Of a DNA stretch of 64,000 nucleotides, positions 37,715 through 49,113 are shown piece after piece. Position 1 is the stretch's first letter, and each line of letters starts with the position of its first letter. The stretch covers positions 5,580,001 to 5,644,000 of the forward strand of contig NZ_CP146022.1 in NCBI RefSeq assembly GCF_036967205.1, given 5' to 3'. The notes beneath the pieces were generated by a model that did not search any database, was not told the origin of the DNA, and saw nothing but the letters and a program-made list of their open reading frames with translations. The stretch is from Streptomyces sp. Q6 (GTDB taxonomy: Bacteria > Actinomycetota > Actinomycetes > Streptomycetales > Streptomycetaceae). Made by a program: the position numbers and the translations under genes.

Positions 37715-38472
37715 GCCGGGACCGCCTCCTGGTGCACCTCGCCGCGCAGCAGGTCCCACAACTCGCCCTTCAGGGCGGTGAATTCAGGGGTGGCGCGGAT
37801 GTCTCCCGTGCGCGGGCGGGGGAAGGGCGGGCGGCGCTCCGCGATCACGCGGCCGGGCCGCGCCGACATCACGAGGACGCGGTCGCCGAGGACGATCGCC
37901 TCCTCCAGGCTGTGCGTGATGAACAGCGTGGTGGTACGGGTCGTCTGGGTGAGGGCGAGGAGCTCGTCCTGGAGGATCGTGCGGAGCTGGGCGTCGAGCG
38001 CGGCGAAGGGCTCGTCCATGAGCAGGATCTCCGGCTCGACCGCCAGTGCCCGTGCGATCGCCACGCGTTGGCGCATGCCGCCGGAGAGGGCCGCGGGGTA
38101 CGCGTCGGCGAAGTCGGCGAGGCCCATCCGGGTCAGCCAGCCGCGGGCGCGGGCGTTCGCCTCCTTGCGGGGGACCTTCTGGATGTCGAGGCCGAACCGG
38201 ACGTTGGCCAGGACCGTCTTCCAGTCGTAGATGCCGTAGTCCTGGAAGATCATCGCGGCGGGGCGGGGGCTGCTGGTGCGGATCTCCAGGGTGCCGGTGG
38301 AGGGACGGGTCAGGCCCGCGGCTATCCGGAGCAGGGTGGACTTGCCGCACCCCGAAGGGCCTACGACACAGACGAATTCGCCGGGGGCGACCGTGAGGTC
38401 CAGGGGGCCGAGGGCGTGCGTGGTGTCGAAGGTCCGGGTGAGGTCGGTGGCGCGGAGTTTGTGTGGGTGCAC
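37711..38472 (-). CDS. ABC importer ATPase (SsuB/TauB-like)
   Basis: 253 residues from GTG 38472, which has GGAGG five bases upstream; an upstream in-frame ATG at 38679 would run through a terminator hairpin and is rejected. Walker A GPSGCGKST, Q-loop FQDYG, signature LSGGMRQR, Walker B ILLMDEPFAALD and switch His in THSLEEA are all intact. First gene of the three-gene importer operon. Confidence 0.92.
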   Translation of the reverse strand: MHPHKLRATDLTRTFDTTHALGPLDLTVAPGEFVCVVGPSGCGKSTLLRIAAGLTRPSTGTLEIRTSSPRPAAMIFQDYGIYDWKTVLANVRFGLDIQKVPRKEANARARGWLTRMGLADFADAYPAALSGGMRQRVAIARALAVEPEILLMDEPFAALDAQLRTILQDELLALTQTTRTTTLFITHSLEEAIVLGDRVLVMSARPGRVIAERRPPFPRPRTGDIRATPEFTALKGELWDLLRGEVHQEAVPA

Positions 38473-38628
38473 GGAGCCCTCCGGGGGTGCGGCGGAGTGT
38501 GGTGGGCGCCCGCGAGAATATGACGGGGTGTCAGATTTCGGAAGAGGGTGCGTGGCTGGGGCACGCTTCGGCGGCGGTCGTGGGCTCGTCGCGGGTGTTC
38601 GCGTCGTTCGCCGTGCTCCGGCGGGGCA

Positions 38629-38671
38629 CATCAAGAAGGCCCGCACCTGTGAGGTGCGGGCCTTCTTGATG
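38629..38671. terminator. Terminator downstream of the Fur gene
   Basis: Perfect 20-bp inverted repeat (CATCAAGAAGGCCCGCACCT and complement) with loop GTG. It lies 71 bases after the Fur stop and upstream of the importer operon. Confidence 0.88.
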
Positions 38672-38742
38672 GTCGACATGCGGGGGTGTTGCCGGGTGCG
38701 GGCTGATCGCGCAGCGGTCCGCGCCTCCGCTGAAGGGACGCT

Positions 38743-39162
38743 CTACGCCTTGGCCGCGCAGTTGGGGCACAGGCCCCTGTACGTGACCTCGACGTCCGAG
38801 ATGGTGAAGCCGAAGCGCTCGGTGTCGGGGAGGTCCGTCAGCGGGTTGCCGCTCGGGTGGACGTCGCGGATCTGGCCGCACCGGGCGCAGACCAGGTGCT
38901 GGTGCGGACGGTGCGCGTTCGGGTCGTACCGCTTCGCGCGCTTGTCCGTGGCGACCTCGATGACCTCGCCGAGGGAGACCATCTCGCCCAGCGTGTTGTA
39001 CACGGTGGCGCGGGAGATCTCGGGAAGCTTGGCGACGGCGCGGGCGTGCACCTCGTCGGCTGTCAGATGGACGTGGTCCCCGTCGAGGACCTCGGCGACG
39101 ACGCGCCGCTGGGCGGTCATACGCCAGCCGCGTCCGCGCAGTCGTTCCAACAGGTCACTCAT
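38743..39162 (-). CDS. Fur-family peroxide-responsive repressor
   Basis: 139 residues from ATG 39162. An N-terminal winged helix (MTAQRRVVAEVL, SRATVYNTLGEM) is followed by the metal domain with HRPHQHLVCARCGQ and a second CPNC pair near the end, giving the two CxxC structural zinc site. Divergent from katG across a 137-bp region, so by analogy with FurA/FurS-catalase pairs it probably represses katG and itself until peroxide oxidizes it. In several streptomycetes the fur gene is co-directional with the catalase-peroxidase gene, so the divergent layout is different. Confidence 0.9.
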   Translation of the reverse strand: MSDLLERLRGRGWRMTAQRRVVAEVLDGDHVHLTADEVHARAVAKLPEISRATVYNTLGEMVSLGEVIEVATDKRAKRYDPNAHRPHQHLVCARCGQIRDVHPSGNPLTDLPDTERFGFTISDVEVTYRGLCPNCAAKA

Positions 39163-39223
39163 ACAGACCAGCCTAACAGTCAAGGGACCCAGGTCCCGAA
39201 CGGGCGTAAGTTTGGAGCATAGC

Positions 39224-41516
<2,293 letters not shown>

Positions 41517-41588
41517 GTCCTGGTGGAGCGGTGATCCGAGCCCCGGTCCGCGTCCTGGTCGGGGGCCCTGATCCGAGGCTGTGGTGAG

Positions 41589-41620
41589 GAGGGCCGGTTC
41601 CTTTCGGGGAGCCGGCCCTC
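41589..41620 (+). terminator. katG terminator
   Basis: Hairpin GAGGGCCGG / CCGGCCCTC with an extended T-rich loop, followed by TTCGTCGT. Confidence 0.7.
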
Positions 41621-41663
41621 TTCGTCGTACGGAGACGGTCGTACGCGTGTGTCCCGTGCGGGA

Positions 41664-42071
41664 TCAGACCGTCAGGGTCGAGGCCGCCGCGTGCCGCCTG
41701 GTCGGGGCCCAGCAGCGGATGATGTCGCGGACCGACACGATGCCGATCGCCTCCTGGCCGTCGAGCACGATGAGGTGACGGAAGCCGCCGTGCGACATGG
41801 CCTCCGCGGCGTCGTCCAGCGTCCAGGCCGGAGCGGCGAAGACGACGTCGGTCGTGGTGTGGGTGCCCGCTGTCTCGTGGTCCGGGTTCTGGTCGAGGCC
41901 GACGGAGTTGAGGATGTCGCGCTCGGTCAGGATGCCGATGCCGGAACCGTCAGGGTCGAGGACCACGGCCGCTCCGACGCGGCGGGCGGCCATCAGACGG
42001 GCCGCCTGGCGCAGGGTGTGGGTGGGACCGATGGTGAGGACCATCGTGCTCATGGCGTCACGGACGAGCAT
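41664..42071 (-). CDS. Two-CBS-domain protein
   Basis: 135 residues from ATG 42071 with AGGTGG eight bases upstream; a longer form from 42110 is possible. Almost the whole protein is a Bateman pair: first CBS VRDAMSTMVLTIGPTHTLRQA...IGILTERDIL, second VFAAPAWTLDDAAEAM...IGIVSVRDII. CBS pairs bind adenosine nucleotides. No fused effector domain, so its target must be another protein. Convergent with katG. Confidence 0.87.
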   Translation of the reverse strand: MLVRDAMSTMVLTIGPTHTLRQAARLMAARRVGAAVVLDPDGSGIGILTERDILNSVGLDQNPDHETAGTHTTTDVVFAAPAWTLDDAAEAMSHGGFRHLIVLDGQEAIGIVSVRDIIRCWAPTRRHAAASTLTV

Positions 42072-42223
42072 GGATGGAGCCACCTTTCCTGTGTGAGTCA
42101 CCTGTGGCACCGCGGCCCCGCGGGAGCGGACTCCTACGAGAAACGGTTCACAAGTTCACAAGTGGGGGGACTCTCAGAGTTACAGGTAAAGGGAGCGTCA
42201 ACAAGGGGGCGCGGGAGGTGAGT

Positions 42224-43018
42224 TCAGGGGCGCAGGTAGCTCAACAGCTCGCCGTGCAGCAGGCCGTTCGACGCCGCCGCGTTGCCGCTGTGCGGGCCCG
42301 GACGCCCGTCGAGGCCCGTGAAGGAGCCGCCCGCCTCGGTCACGATGATCGCGTTCGCCGCCATGTCCCACAGGGAGAGCTCCGGCTCGGCGCACAGGTC
42401 GATCGAACCCTCGGCGACCATCATGTAGGGCCAGAAGTCGCCGTACCCGCGGGTGCGCCAGACGGCGCGGGTCAGGTCCAGGAACCCGTCGAGGCGGCCC
42501 TGCTCCTCCCAGCCGGTCAGCGAGGAGTACGCGAACGAGGCGTCGGCCAGCCGGCCCACCTTCGAGACGTGCAGCCGGGTCGCCGAGGTCAGGCTGCGGC
42601 CCGTGTACGCGCCCGCTCCCTTCGCCGCCCACCAGCGGCGGCCGAGCGCGGGCGCCGAGACGACGCCGACGACCGGCTGGTAGCCGCCTTCGCCCGCCTC
42701 CATGAGGGAGATCAGCGTGGCCCACACCGGGACGCCGCGGACGTAGTTCTTGGTGCCGTCGATCGGGTCGATCACCCAGCGGCGCGGACCCGTGCCCTCG
42801 ACCCCGTACTCCTCGCCGAGGACCGCGTCCCGCGGCCGTGCCCGCTGGAGGTGATTGCGGATCAGCTCCTCGGCGGACTTGTCGGCCTCGCTCACCGGCG
42901 TCATGTCCGGCTTCGTCTCCACCTTCAGGTCGAGCGCCTTGAACCGGTCCATCGTCGCGGCGTCGGCGGCGTCCGCGAGGACGTGGGCGAGACGCAGATC
43001 ATCGTGGTAGTCGGGCAT
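42224..43018 (-). CDS. hisN: Histidinol-phosphatase, inositol monophosphatase family
   Basis: 264 residues. Metal-binding motifs of the family: GEEYG, WVIDPIDGTKNYVRG and LSLWDMAAN (the last Asp). Streptomyces coelicolor uses this family member as HisN, the last missing step of histidine synthesis (histidinol phosphate to histidinol), and this protein fits that group in length and opening sequence (MPDYHDDLRLAHVLADAADA). An inositol monophosphatase role is the alternative. Stand-alone gene, divergent from the TetR gene. Confidence 0.85.
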   Translation of the reverse strand: MPDYHDDLRLAHVLADAADAATMDRFKALDLKVETKPDMTPVSEADKSAEELIRNHLQRARPRDAVLGEEYGVEGTGPRRWVIDPIDGTKNYVRGVPVWATLISLMEAGEGGYQPVVGVVSAPALGRRWWAAKGAGAYTGRSLTSATRLHVSKVGRLADASFAYSSLTGWEEQGRLDGFLDLTRAVWRTRGYGDFWPYMMVAEGSIDLCAEPELSLWDMAANAIIVTEAGGSFTGLDGRPGPHSGNAAASNGLLHGELLSYLRP

Positions 43019-43274
43019 GAGTGAACAGTATCGATCGTGGTCGGTCCGCTGCTACAGGGCCTGATGCGAAGCCTGAGGCGGTACGGGGCGTGATGCGCGG
43101 TGTGTGCCGGTACGCGCGGGGTGTGGGCCGCGACGCGGGCCTGACCCGACGCTTGACCCGGAGGCGGGCGGGCAACCGGGGGGCAGGAGGCCGTGCGGGC
43201 TATTGACAGAGCGGACAACCCCGTCAACTCTGGCGAAACAAGCCGTACGCACACTGCGGCCCCGGGAGGCGACG

Positions 43275-43871
43275 ATGCCTGCAGCGCGGGAATCCCTGCT
43301 CGACGCGGCGTACACGGCGCTGGCGCGACGCCCATGGTCCGGGGTGCGGATGGTGGACGTGGCCGCGGTCGCCGGGGTCTCCCGGCAGACCCTCTACAAC
43401 GAGTTCGGCTCCAAGGAGGGGCTCGCCCGCGCCCTCGTGCGGCGTGAGGCCGACGCCTACCTCGCGGGCGTCGACCGGGCCCTGAAGGAAGGCGGCCTCG
43501 ACACGGTCGCCGAGTGGACGGTGGCGAGCGCCCGACGCAATCCGCTGGTGCGGGCCACGCTGACCGGCTGCTGGAGCGAGCGGCTGCCCTCCCCGACCCT
43601 GTCCGCGGTGCCGTCGTCCTCGGCCGTGCCGGCGCAGCGCCGCGCGGACGGCCCGCTGCCCGCGCCGACCGACTTCGTCAGTGCCGTACGCGACCGGTCC
43701 CTGGCCGCGCTCGGGTCGCCGGGCGCCGCGAAGGGCGAGACGGAGACGCTGGCGCGGGACTGCGAGCTGGCGGTGCGGCTCGCGCTGTCGTGCGTGATGG
43801 TGCCGCCGGGCGAGGGCGGAGTGGGGCGGATGGTGCGGGAGGCCATCCGGCCCGGACGGGTCGCGAGCTGA
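43275..43871 (+). CDS. TetR-family regulator
   Basis: 198 residues from ATG 43275 with GGGAGG six bases upstream. HTH: VDVAAVAGVSRQTLYNEFGS, a textbook TetR recognition helix. The C-terminal ligand domain is not matched to a known class. Upstream, TTGAC and GTCAA are separated by 15 bases (43204-43228), which overlaps a TTGACA -35 box and could be its own operator. It converges with an SMR-type pump gene 32 bp away, a plausible target. Confidence 0.85.
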   Translation: MPAARESLLDAAYTALARRPWSGVRMVDVAAVAGVSRQTLYNEFGSKEGLARALVRREADAYLAGVDRALKEGGLDTVAEWTVASARRNPLVRATLTGCWSERLPSPTLSAVPSSSAVPAQRRADGPLPAPTDFVSAVRDRSLAALGSPGAAKGETETLARDCELAVRLALSCVMVPPGEGGVGRMVREAIRPGRVAS

Positions 43872-43903
43872 GCGGGCGGGGGGGCGCCGGACCTCCGGGA
43901 CCG

Positions 43904-44227
43904 TCAGTGCGCCGAGCCCGACAGCTGGAGGCCGATCACGCCCGCGATCACCAGGCTGATCGAGACGATCTTGAGGGTGGAGACCACGTCACCGAGGAAG
44001 ATCATTCCGTAGATCGCGGTGCCGGCCGCGCCGATGCCCGTCCACACCGCGTACGCCGGACCCACGTCCAGCTTTCTCAGCGAGAGCGTGAGGAGGCCGA
44101 AGCTGCCGAGCGCGAACGCGGCGAACGCGATCGTCGGCCACAGCCGGGTGAAGCCGTGCGAGAGCTTCAGACAGACGGCGAAACCGGTCTCGAGAATCCC
44201 CGCGACGACCACCAGCAGCCACGCCAT
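43904..44227 (-). CDS. Small multidrug resistance (SMR/EmrE-type) transporter
   Basis: 107 residues with four membrane helices. The essential Glu is in GILETGFAVCLK, and LDVGPAYAVWTGIGAAGTAI and GDVVSTLKIVSISLVIAGVI match the family. Quaternary-cation or guanidinium export is expected; which one cannot be read. Single copy here, whereas many actinobacteria have a pair, so it would form a homodimer. Next to a convergent TetR gene. Confidence 0.9.
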   Translation of the reverse strand: MAWLLVVVAGILETGFAVCLKLSHGFTRLWPTIAFAAFALGSFGLLTLSLRKLDVGPAYAVWTGIGAAGTAIYGMIFLGDVVSTLKIVSISLVIAGVIGLQLSGSAH

Positions 44228-44345
44228 GCGTATTGCCTCCCGCGTTCCACTGATCTCGGTGTGCGTGTTCCCGATCTCGATCTTGCGTCCGGCTTGGTGC
44301 GATTATGCCTTTACCGGTGCGCGGGGGCAGCAAACAAGCCGGAGG

Positions 44346-45356
44346 TCAGTCGCCCTCGCGGCGCTCGCGGGTCGCGAGCAGCCGACGCAGCGAGTAGAGG
44401 CGCGCCGGGTCCGCGTGCCCCGCCTCCACCCAGGCGTCCAGGGCGCAGTCCGGCTCGTCGTGGCTGCACGCGCGCGGGCAGTTCTCCGTGCCGGGCTCCA
44501 GATCGGGGAAGGCGTGGATGACGCGCGACGGGTCCACGTGGTGCAGGCCGAACGAGCGGACGCCCGGGGTGTCGACCACCCAGCCCGCGTCGTCCGACAG
44601 GGGCAGCGCGAGCGCGGACGTCGTGGTGTGCCGGCCGCGGCCCGTGACCGCGTTGACATGCCCCGTCGTACGCCGCTGGTCCCGCGCCACCAGCGCGTTG
44701 ACCAGGGTGGTCTTGCCGACGCCGGAGTGCCCGACGAACGCGGTGATCTTGCCGTCGAGCTGCTCGCGCACCCGGGCCACCGCCGAGCCGTTCTCCAGCT
44801 CCTCGCGGCTGGTCACGACGTAGGGGATGTCGAGGTCGCCGTAGAGCTCCAGGAGCTTGTCCGGCGGGGCCAGGTCCGACTTCGTGAGGACCAGGAGGGG
44901 GTCGAGTCCGCTGTCGTACGCGGCCACGAGGCAGCGGTCGATCATGCGCGGGCGCGGCTCGGGGTCGGCGAGCGCGGTGACGATGGCGAGCTGGTCCGCG
45001 TTGGCGACGACGACGCGCTCGTACGGGTCGTCGTCGTCGGCCGTGCGGCGCAGCACGGAGGTGCGCGGCTCGATCCGCACGATGCGCGCGAGCGTGTCCT
45101 TCTTGCCGGTCAGATCGCCGACGACGGCCACCTGGTCGCCGACCACGGCGGCCTTGCGGCCCAGTTCGCGGGCCTTCATCGCGGTGACGGGGACGTCGTC
45201 GATCAGGACGGTCAGACGCCCTCGGTCGACGGTGAGGACCATGCCCTCCGAGGCGTCCTCGTGCTTGGGCCTGATGTTGGTCCGAGGCCGGTTGCCCTTG
45301 CGATTCGGGCGCTGGCGGATGTCGTCCTCGTCGGTGTTCTTGCTGTAGCGGCGCAT
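44346..45356 (-). CDS. rsgA: RsgA, ribosome small-subunit GTPase
   Basis: 336 residues. The circular permutation is clear: G4 motif LTKSD comes before the P-loop GHSGVGKTTLVNAL, then G3 DTPGVRSFG. N-terminal OB fold and a C-terminal zinc knuckle CPRACSHDEPDC. RsgA checks 30S maturation. It follows aroA by 13 bp on the same strand, so the two are co-transcribed. Confidence 0.93.
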   Translation of the reverse strand: MRRYSKNTDEDDIRQRPNRKGNRPRTNIRPKHEDASEGMVLTVDRGRLTVLIDDVPVTAMKARELGRKAAVVGDQVAVVGDLTGKKDTLARIVRIEPRTSVLRRTADDDDPYERVVVANADQLAIVTALADPEPRPRMIDRCLVAAYDSGLDPLLVLTKSDLAPPDKLLELYGDLDIPYVVTSREELENGSAVARVREQLDGKITAFVGHSGVGKTTLVNALVARDQRRTTGHVNAVTGRGRHTTTSALALPLSDDAGWVVDTPGVRSFGLHHVDPSRVIHAFPDLEPGTENCPRACSHDEPDCALDAWVEAGHADPARLYSLRRLLATRERREGD

Positions 45357-45369
45357 CGCGTCTCGTTCC

Positions 45370-46710
45370 CTACGGCCTGTCGGTCCCGAGGCGGTCCGTG
45401 CCGAGCATGGTGGTCCACATCTCGGGGAAGTCCGGCAGCGTCTTCGCCGTCGTCGCGACGTTCTCGATCTGCACGCCGTCCACGGCCAGGCCGATGATCG
45501 CCCCCGCGGTCGCCATCCGGTGGTCGTCGTACGTGTGGAAGATCCCGCCGTGCAGCCGGCGCGGGCGGATGTGCAGGCCGTCGGCCGTCTCCGTCACGTC
45601 ACCGCCCAGTTCGTTGATCTCCTTGGTGAGCGCGGCCAGCCGGTCCGTCTCGTGCAGGCGCAGGTGGGCGACGCCGCGCAGTGTGGACGGGCCGTCGGCG
45701 AGCGCGGCCACGGCGGCGATGCCCGGGGTCAGCTCCCCGACCTCGCCCAGGTCCACGTCGATGCCGTGGATCGTGCCGGTGCCGGTGAACTCCAGGCCGT
45801 TCTCCGTCAGCTCGCAGCTGCCGCCCATCTCCGTGAAGATCTCGCGCAGCGCGTCGCCGGGCTGCGTGGTGTGCGCCGGCCAGTCGGGGATCGTCACCGT
45901 GCCGCCGGCGATCAGGGCCGCGGCCAGGAACGGCTGGGCGTTCGACAGGTCCGGCTCGATGGTGATGTCCCGGCCGAGCAGGGCGCCCGGCGTGACCCGC
46001 CACACGTTCGCCTCGCCGCCCGACTCCGGGGTGTCGACCTGGGCGCCGACCGCGCGCAGCATGTCGACCGTCATCCGGATGTGCGGCATCGACGGGAGCG
46101 TGGAGCCGGTGTGCCTGACCTCCACGCCCTGGTTGAAGCGCGGCCCGGAGAGCAGCAGGGCGCTCACGAACTGGGACGACGACGAGGCGTCGATCTCGAC
46201 CGGGCCGCCGTCGAGCGCCCCTCCGCCGTGCACGGTCAGCGGCAGCGCGCCGCGCCCCTCGTCGTCGATCCGGGCGCCGAGCGCGCGCAGCGCGTCGATC
46301 ACGCCGTGCAGCGGACGCTCGTACGAACGCGGGTCGCCGTCGAACCGGATCGGCCCGTCGGCGAGCGCGGCGACCGGCGGCAGGAAGCGCATGACCGTGC
46401 CCGCGTTGCCGACGTCGATCGTGGCCGGGCCCTGGAGCCCGGAGGGGATGACGCGCCAGGCCTCGCCGGAGCCGTCGGGGCCCACGCCCTCCTCGATGCC
46501 CACGCCCATCGCGCGCAGCGCGCCCACCATCAGCAGGGTGTCGCGCGAGCGCAGCGGGCGGCGCAGCCAGCCCGGCTCCGCGGCGAGCGCGGCCAGGACG
46601 AGGGCGCGGTTGGTGACGGATTTCGACCCCGGCACCTGGACGGTGGCATCGATGGCTCCGCTCGCGAGAGGAGCGGGCCAGAGTGCGGTGTGCGCGGGGT
46701 TCGTGGTCAT
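45370..46710 (-). CDS. aroA: AroA, 3-phosphoshikimate 1-carboxyvinyltransferase (EPSP synthase)
   Basis: 446 residues. Substrate motifs [45 protein letters not shown] and [13 protein letters not shown] are intact. The glyphosate-sensitive class motif near residue 95 reads GNAGTVMRF, one substitution from the common GNAGTAMR. It makes EPSP in the shikimate pathway. Middle gene of the M50 protease-aroA-rsgA operon. Confidence 0.95.
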   Translation of the reverse strand: MTTNPAHTALWPAPLASGAIDATVQVPGSKSVTNRALVLAALAAEPGWLRRPLRSRDTLLMVGALRAMGVGIEEGVGPDGSGEAWRVIPSGLQGPATIDVGNAGTVMRFLPPVAALADGPIRFDGDPRSYERPLHGVIDALRALGARIDDEGRGALPLTVHGGGALDGGPVEIDASSSSQFVSALLLSGPRFNQGVEVRHTGSTLPSMPHIRMTVDMLRAVGAQVDTPESGGEANVWRVTPGALLGRDITIEPDLSNAQPFLAAALIAGGTVTIPDWPAHTTQPGDALREIFTEMGGSCELTENGLEFTGTGTIHGIDVDLGEVGELTPGIAAVAALADGPSTLRGVAHLRLHETDRLAALTKEINELGGDVTETADGLHIRPRRLHGGIFHTYDDHRMATAGAIIGLAVDGVQIENVATTAKTLPDFPEMWTTMLGTDRLGTDRP

Positions 46711-46746
46711 GCCTTTACTTTAGTGGGCCTGGCAGGACCCACCTGT

Positions 46747-47448
46747 TCACAGGCCGAGCAGCCAGCGACCGCCGCCGAGCAGTGCGCACAGTGAGACGGC
46801 GTGGAAGAAAAAGAACCACATTCCCGCGGGGACGTGCGTGAGGCGGGAGAGCTGATCGGCGTCCGAGTCGCCGGCGCCGCCGCGACGGCGCTTGGACTGG
46901 AGCTCGAACGCCGGCCGGACCCCGCCGAGCAGCAGGAACCACACCACCGCGTACGCGAAGGCCGCCTGCACCTGCGGTCCGGCCAGCCAGGACACCAGCA
47001 GGAACGCCCCGCCGGACACCACCACGGTCAGCACGCCGTACGCGTTCCTGATCATCACCAGCATCGCCACGAGCAGCGCCGTGGCCAGCCACAGCAGCAG
47101 CGTGATGTGCCCCTCGGCGAGCAGCGCCGCGCCGCCGAGGCCGAGCAGCGGCGGGGCCGTGTACCCGGCGGCCGCGGTGAGGATCATGCCGAGGCCGGTC
47201 GGTTTGCCGCGGCTGACGGTCAGACCGCTGGTGTCCGAGTGCAGCCGGATGCCGTCGAGGCGGCGGCCCATCAGGAGGGCGATCAGTCCGTGGCCGCCCT
47301 CGTGGGCGATGGTGATGGCGTTGCGGGAGAGCCGCCAGACGTTGTGCGGGACGATCGCGGCGAGCGCGACGACGCCGGTGGCGATCACCACCCACTGGTC
47401 GGGGTCGGACTGGGTTCCGAAGATCCGGTCCCAGAGGCTGGTGTCCAT
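46747..47448 (-). CDS. M50-family (site-2 type) membrane metalloprotease
   Basis: 233 residues from ATG 47448, with GGAAACC just upstream. Zinc motif HEGGH in the helix NAITIAHEGGHGLIAL; several hydrophobic helices follow and the protein ends in a membrane segment (GMWFFFFHAVSLCALL). There is no PDZ domain, so it is one of the small M50B-type proteins with unknown substrate. An SRAP gene diverges 64 bp upstream. It is followed by aroA at 36 bp. Confidence 0.85.
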   Translation of the reverse strand: MDTSLWDRIFGTQSDPDQWVVIATGVVALAAIVPHNVWRLSRNAITIAHEGGHGLIALLMGRRLDGIRLHSDTSGLTVSRGKPTGLGMILTAAAGYTAPPLLGLGGAALLAEGHITLLLWLATALLVAMLVMIRNAYGVLTVVVSGGAFLLVSWLAGPQVQAAFAYAVVWFLLLGGVRPAFELQSKRRRGGAGDSDADQLSRLTHVPAGMWFFFFHAVSLCALLGGGRWLLGL

Positions 47449-47512
47449 GGTTTCCGGCTGCTCCCGTTCGTATCGCTTCGATGGTCGGTCGGGTTCTGGC
47501 ACTGTGGCACGT

Positions 47513-48328
47513 ATGTGCGGACGGTATGCATCGAGTCGTAGCCCCGAGGATCTCGCAGGAATCTTCGAGATCGAGAAGTGGGAGCCCCAGGAGGCCCTGG
47601 CACCCGACTACAACGTGGCTCCCACGAAGGAGGTCTACGCGGTACTCGACCGCCCGGTGAAAGACGCCGAGGACCCCCGTCCGGTTCGCCAGCTCCGCAC
47701 GCTGAAGTGGGGCCTCGTGCCGTCGTGGGCCAAGACGCCGGAGGGCGGGGCCCGGATGATCAACGCGCGGGCCGAGACGGTCCACGAGAAGCCCTCGTTC
47801 CGGCGGGCGTTCTCCACCCGGCGGTGCGTCATCCCCGCCGACGGCTATTACGAGTGGGTGACCGGGTCAGCCGAGCGGGACCTGGAGGTCGAGGGCAGGA
47901 AGAAGCGCCCGCGCAAGCAGCCGTACTTCGTGACGCCGGCGGACGGCTCGGTGTTCGCCATGGCCGGGCTCTACGAGTTCTGGCGCGACCGGACCCTGCC
48001 GGACGAGCATCCGCTGGCCTGGTGGGTGACGTGCTCCGTGATCACGCTGGAGGCGGAGACCGCTCCGCTCGGGGTCGCGCCGAAGGAAGGGCCGCGGTCG
48101 CTGGCGGACATCCACCCGCGGATGCCGCTCATGCTCACACCGGACCGCTGGGACGCGTGGCTCGACCCGTCCCGCACGGACCCGGAGGACGTCCGCACGC
48201 TCCTGGAGCCGCCGCCCCAGGGGCTGATGCGGGCGTACCCCGTCTCCACGGCCGTCAGCAACGTCCGCAACAACGGGCCCGAGCTCCTCGACGAGCTGGA
48301 CGGCCCGGAGGTCGGGACGCTGTTCTAG
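47513..48328 (+). CDS. SRAP-family (YedK/HMCES) abasic-site DNA-protein crosslink sensor
   Basis: 271 residues from ATG 47513, which yields MCGRYASS so that Cys2 becomes the N-terminal nucleophile after Met removal. Other active-site residues are visible: Asn and Glu in MINARAETVHEKPSF and His in DIHPRMPLML. SRAP proteins form a covalent shield on abasic sites in single-stranded DNA. CACTGT ends seven bases before the ATG, suggesting a leaderless mRNA and an exact N-terminus, which this enzyme needs. Confidence 0.93.
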   Translation: MCGRYASSRSPEDLAGIFEIEKWEPQEALAPDYNVAPTKEVYAVLDRPVKDAEDPRPVRQLRTLKWGLVPSWAKTPEGGARMINARAETVHEKPSFRRAFSTRRCVIPADGYYEWVTGSAERDLEVEGRKKRPRKQPYFVTPADGSVFAMAGLYEFWRDRTLPDEHPLAWWVTCSVITLEAETAPLGVAPKEGPRSLADIHPRMPLMLTPDRWDAWLDPSRTDPEDVRTLLEPPPQGLMRAYPVSTAVSNVRNNGPELLDELDGPEVGTLF

Positions 48329-48391
48329 CCGTGACCGCCCCACGCGCCGCACGTGCCCGCGAAACCCGCCCGCCCCGTGCACCATGACCCC

Positions 48392-49036
48392 GTGACCCGT
48401 ACAGAAACCGTCCCCACCGAAACCGGCGACGCCCGCATCACCTGGCACCCCGCGAAGCGCCCCGCCCTGATCCTGGCGGCGAGCCACGGGGCGGGCGGCG
48501 GCATCGAGGCGAGGGACTTGCAGGCCCTCGCCGCCACCCTGCCGGCCCACGGGGTGACCGTGGCCCTCGTCGAGCAGCCCTGGCGCGTGGCCGGCAAGAA
48601 GGTGGCCCCCGCGCCGAAGACCCTCGACACCGGGTGGCGCGGCGTATGGCCCACGCTGGCCGAACCCGGGCTCCCCGTGATCGCCTCGGGCCGCAGCGCC
48701 GGCGCCCGAGTGGCCTGCCGCACAGCGGAGGAGCTGGGCGCGGCCGCCGTGCTCGCGCTGAGCTTCCCGCTGCACCCGCCGGGCAAACCCGAGAAGTCGC
48801 GCGCCGACGAACTCCTCGGGGCGGGCGTGCCGACCCTCGTCGTCCAGGGCGGCAACGACCCGTTCGGCAGGCCCGCCGAGTTCCCCGAACCCGCAGGACC
48901 CGCCCCGTACGAGATCGTCGAAGTGCCGTACGGCGACCACGGTTTCGCCGTTCCGAAGCGCGCCGACCTCACCCAGGACGAGGCCCTCGCCGTGCTCACC
49001 GACGCCGTCGTCGCGTGGACTGGATCACTCCCGTAG
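48392..49036 (+). CDS. Alpha/beta-hydrolase (KANL3/Tex30-like)
   Basis: 214 residues from GTG 48392; CACCAT ends six bases upstream, so a leaderless start is likely, with ATG 48353 an alternative. Triad candidates: Ser in GRSAG (nucleophile elbow), Asp in GGNDPFG, His in GDHGFAV. The N-terminal block [12 protein letters not shown] is the oxyanion loop of the dienelactone-hydrolase-like group. Substrate unknown. It ends 77 bp before the SigR' start and 6 bp before the SigR-type promoter. Confidence 0.83.
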   Translation: MTRTETVPTETGDARITWHPAKRPALILAASHGAGGGIEARDLQALAATLPAHGVTVALVEQPWRVAGKKVAPAPKTLDTGWRGVWPTLAEPGLPVIASGRSAGARVACRTAEELGAAAVLALSFPLHPPGKPEKSRADELLGAGVPTLVVQGGNDPFGRPAEFPEPAGPAPYEIVEVPYGDHGFAVPKRADLTQDEALAVLTDAVVAWTGSLP

Positions 49037-49042
49037 AACCGG

Positions 49043-49068
49043 GGAATGTCGAGCGTGGGGCGACTGTT
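49043..49068 (+). promoter_or_regulatory. sigR promoter p2, SigR-dependent autoregulation
   Basis: GGAAT (49043-49047), exactly 18 bases, GTT (49066-49068): a perfect SigR consensus upstream of sigR, as in Streptomyces coelicolor. Transcripts from here include the ATG at 49114 and so make the long SigR' form. Confidence 0.9.
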
Positions 49069-49113
49069 GTGCGGACTGTAGGAACACAGTCGGTACGAGA
49101 GGAAGTCCGCCGC

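Noticed and set aside
38473-38679. N-terminal extension of the importer ATPase to ATG 38679
   Set aside because: It would translate through a perfect 20-bp terminator hairpin and lacks a ribosome site; GTG 38472 has GGAGG.
41664-42223. Repeated GTTCACAA motif near 42145 as operator
   Set aside because: Only two short direct copies in the CBS gene's upstream region; too little to support a site.
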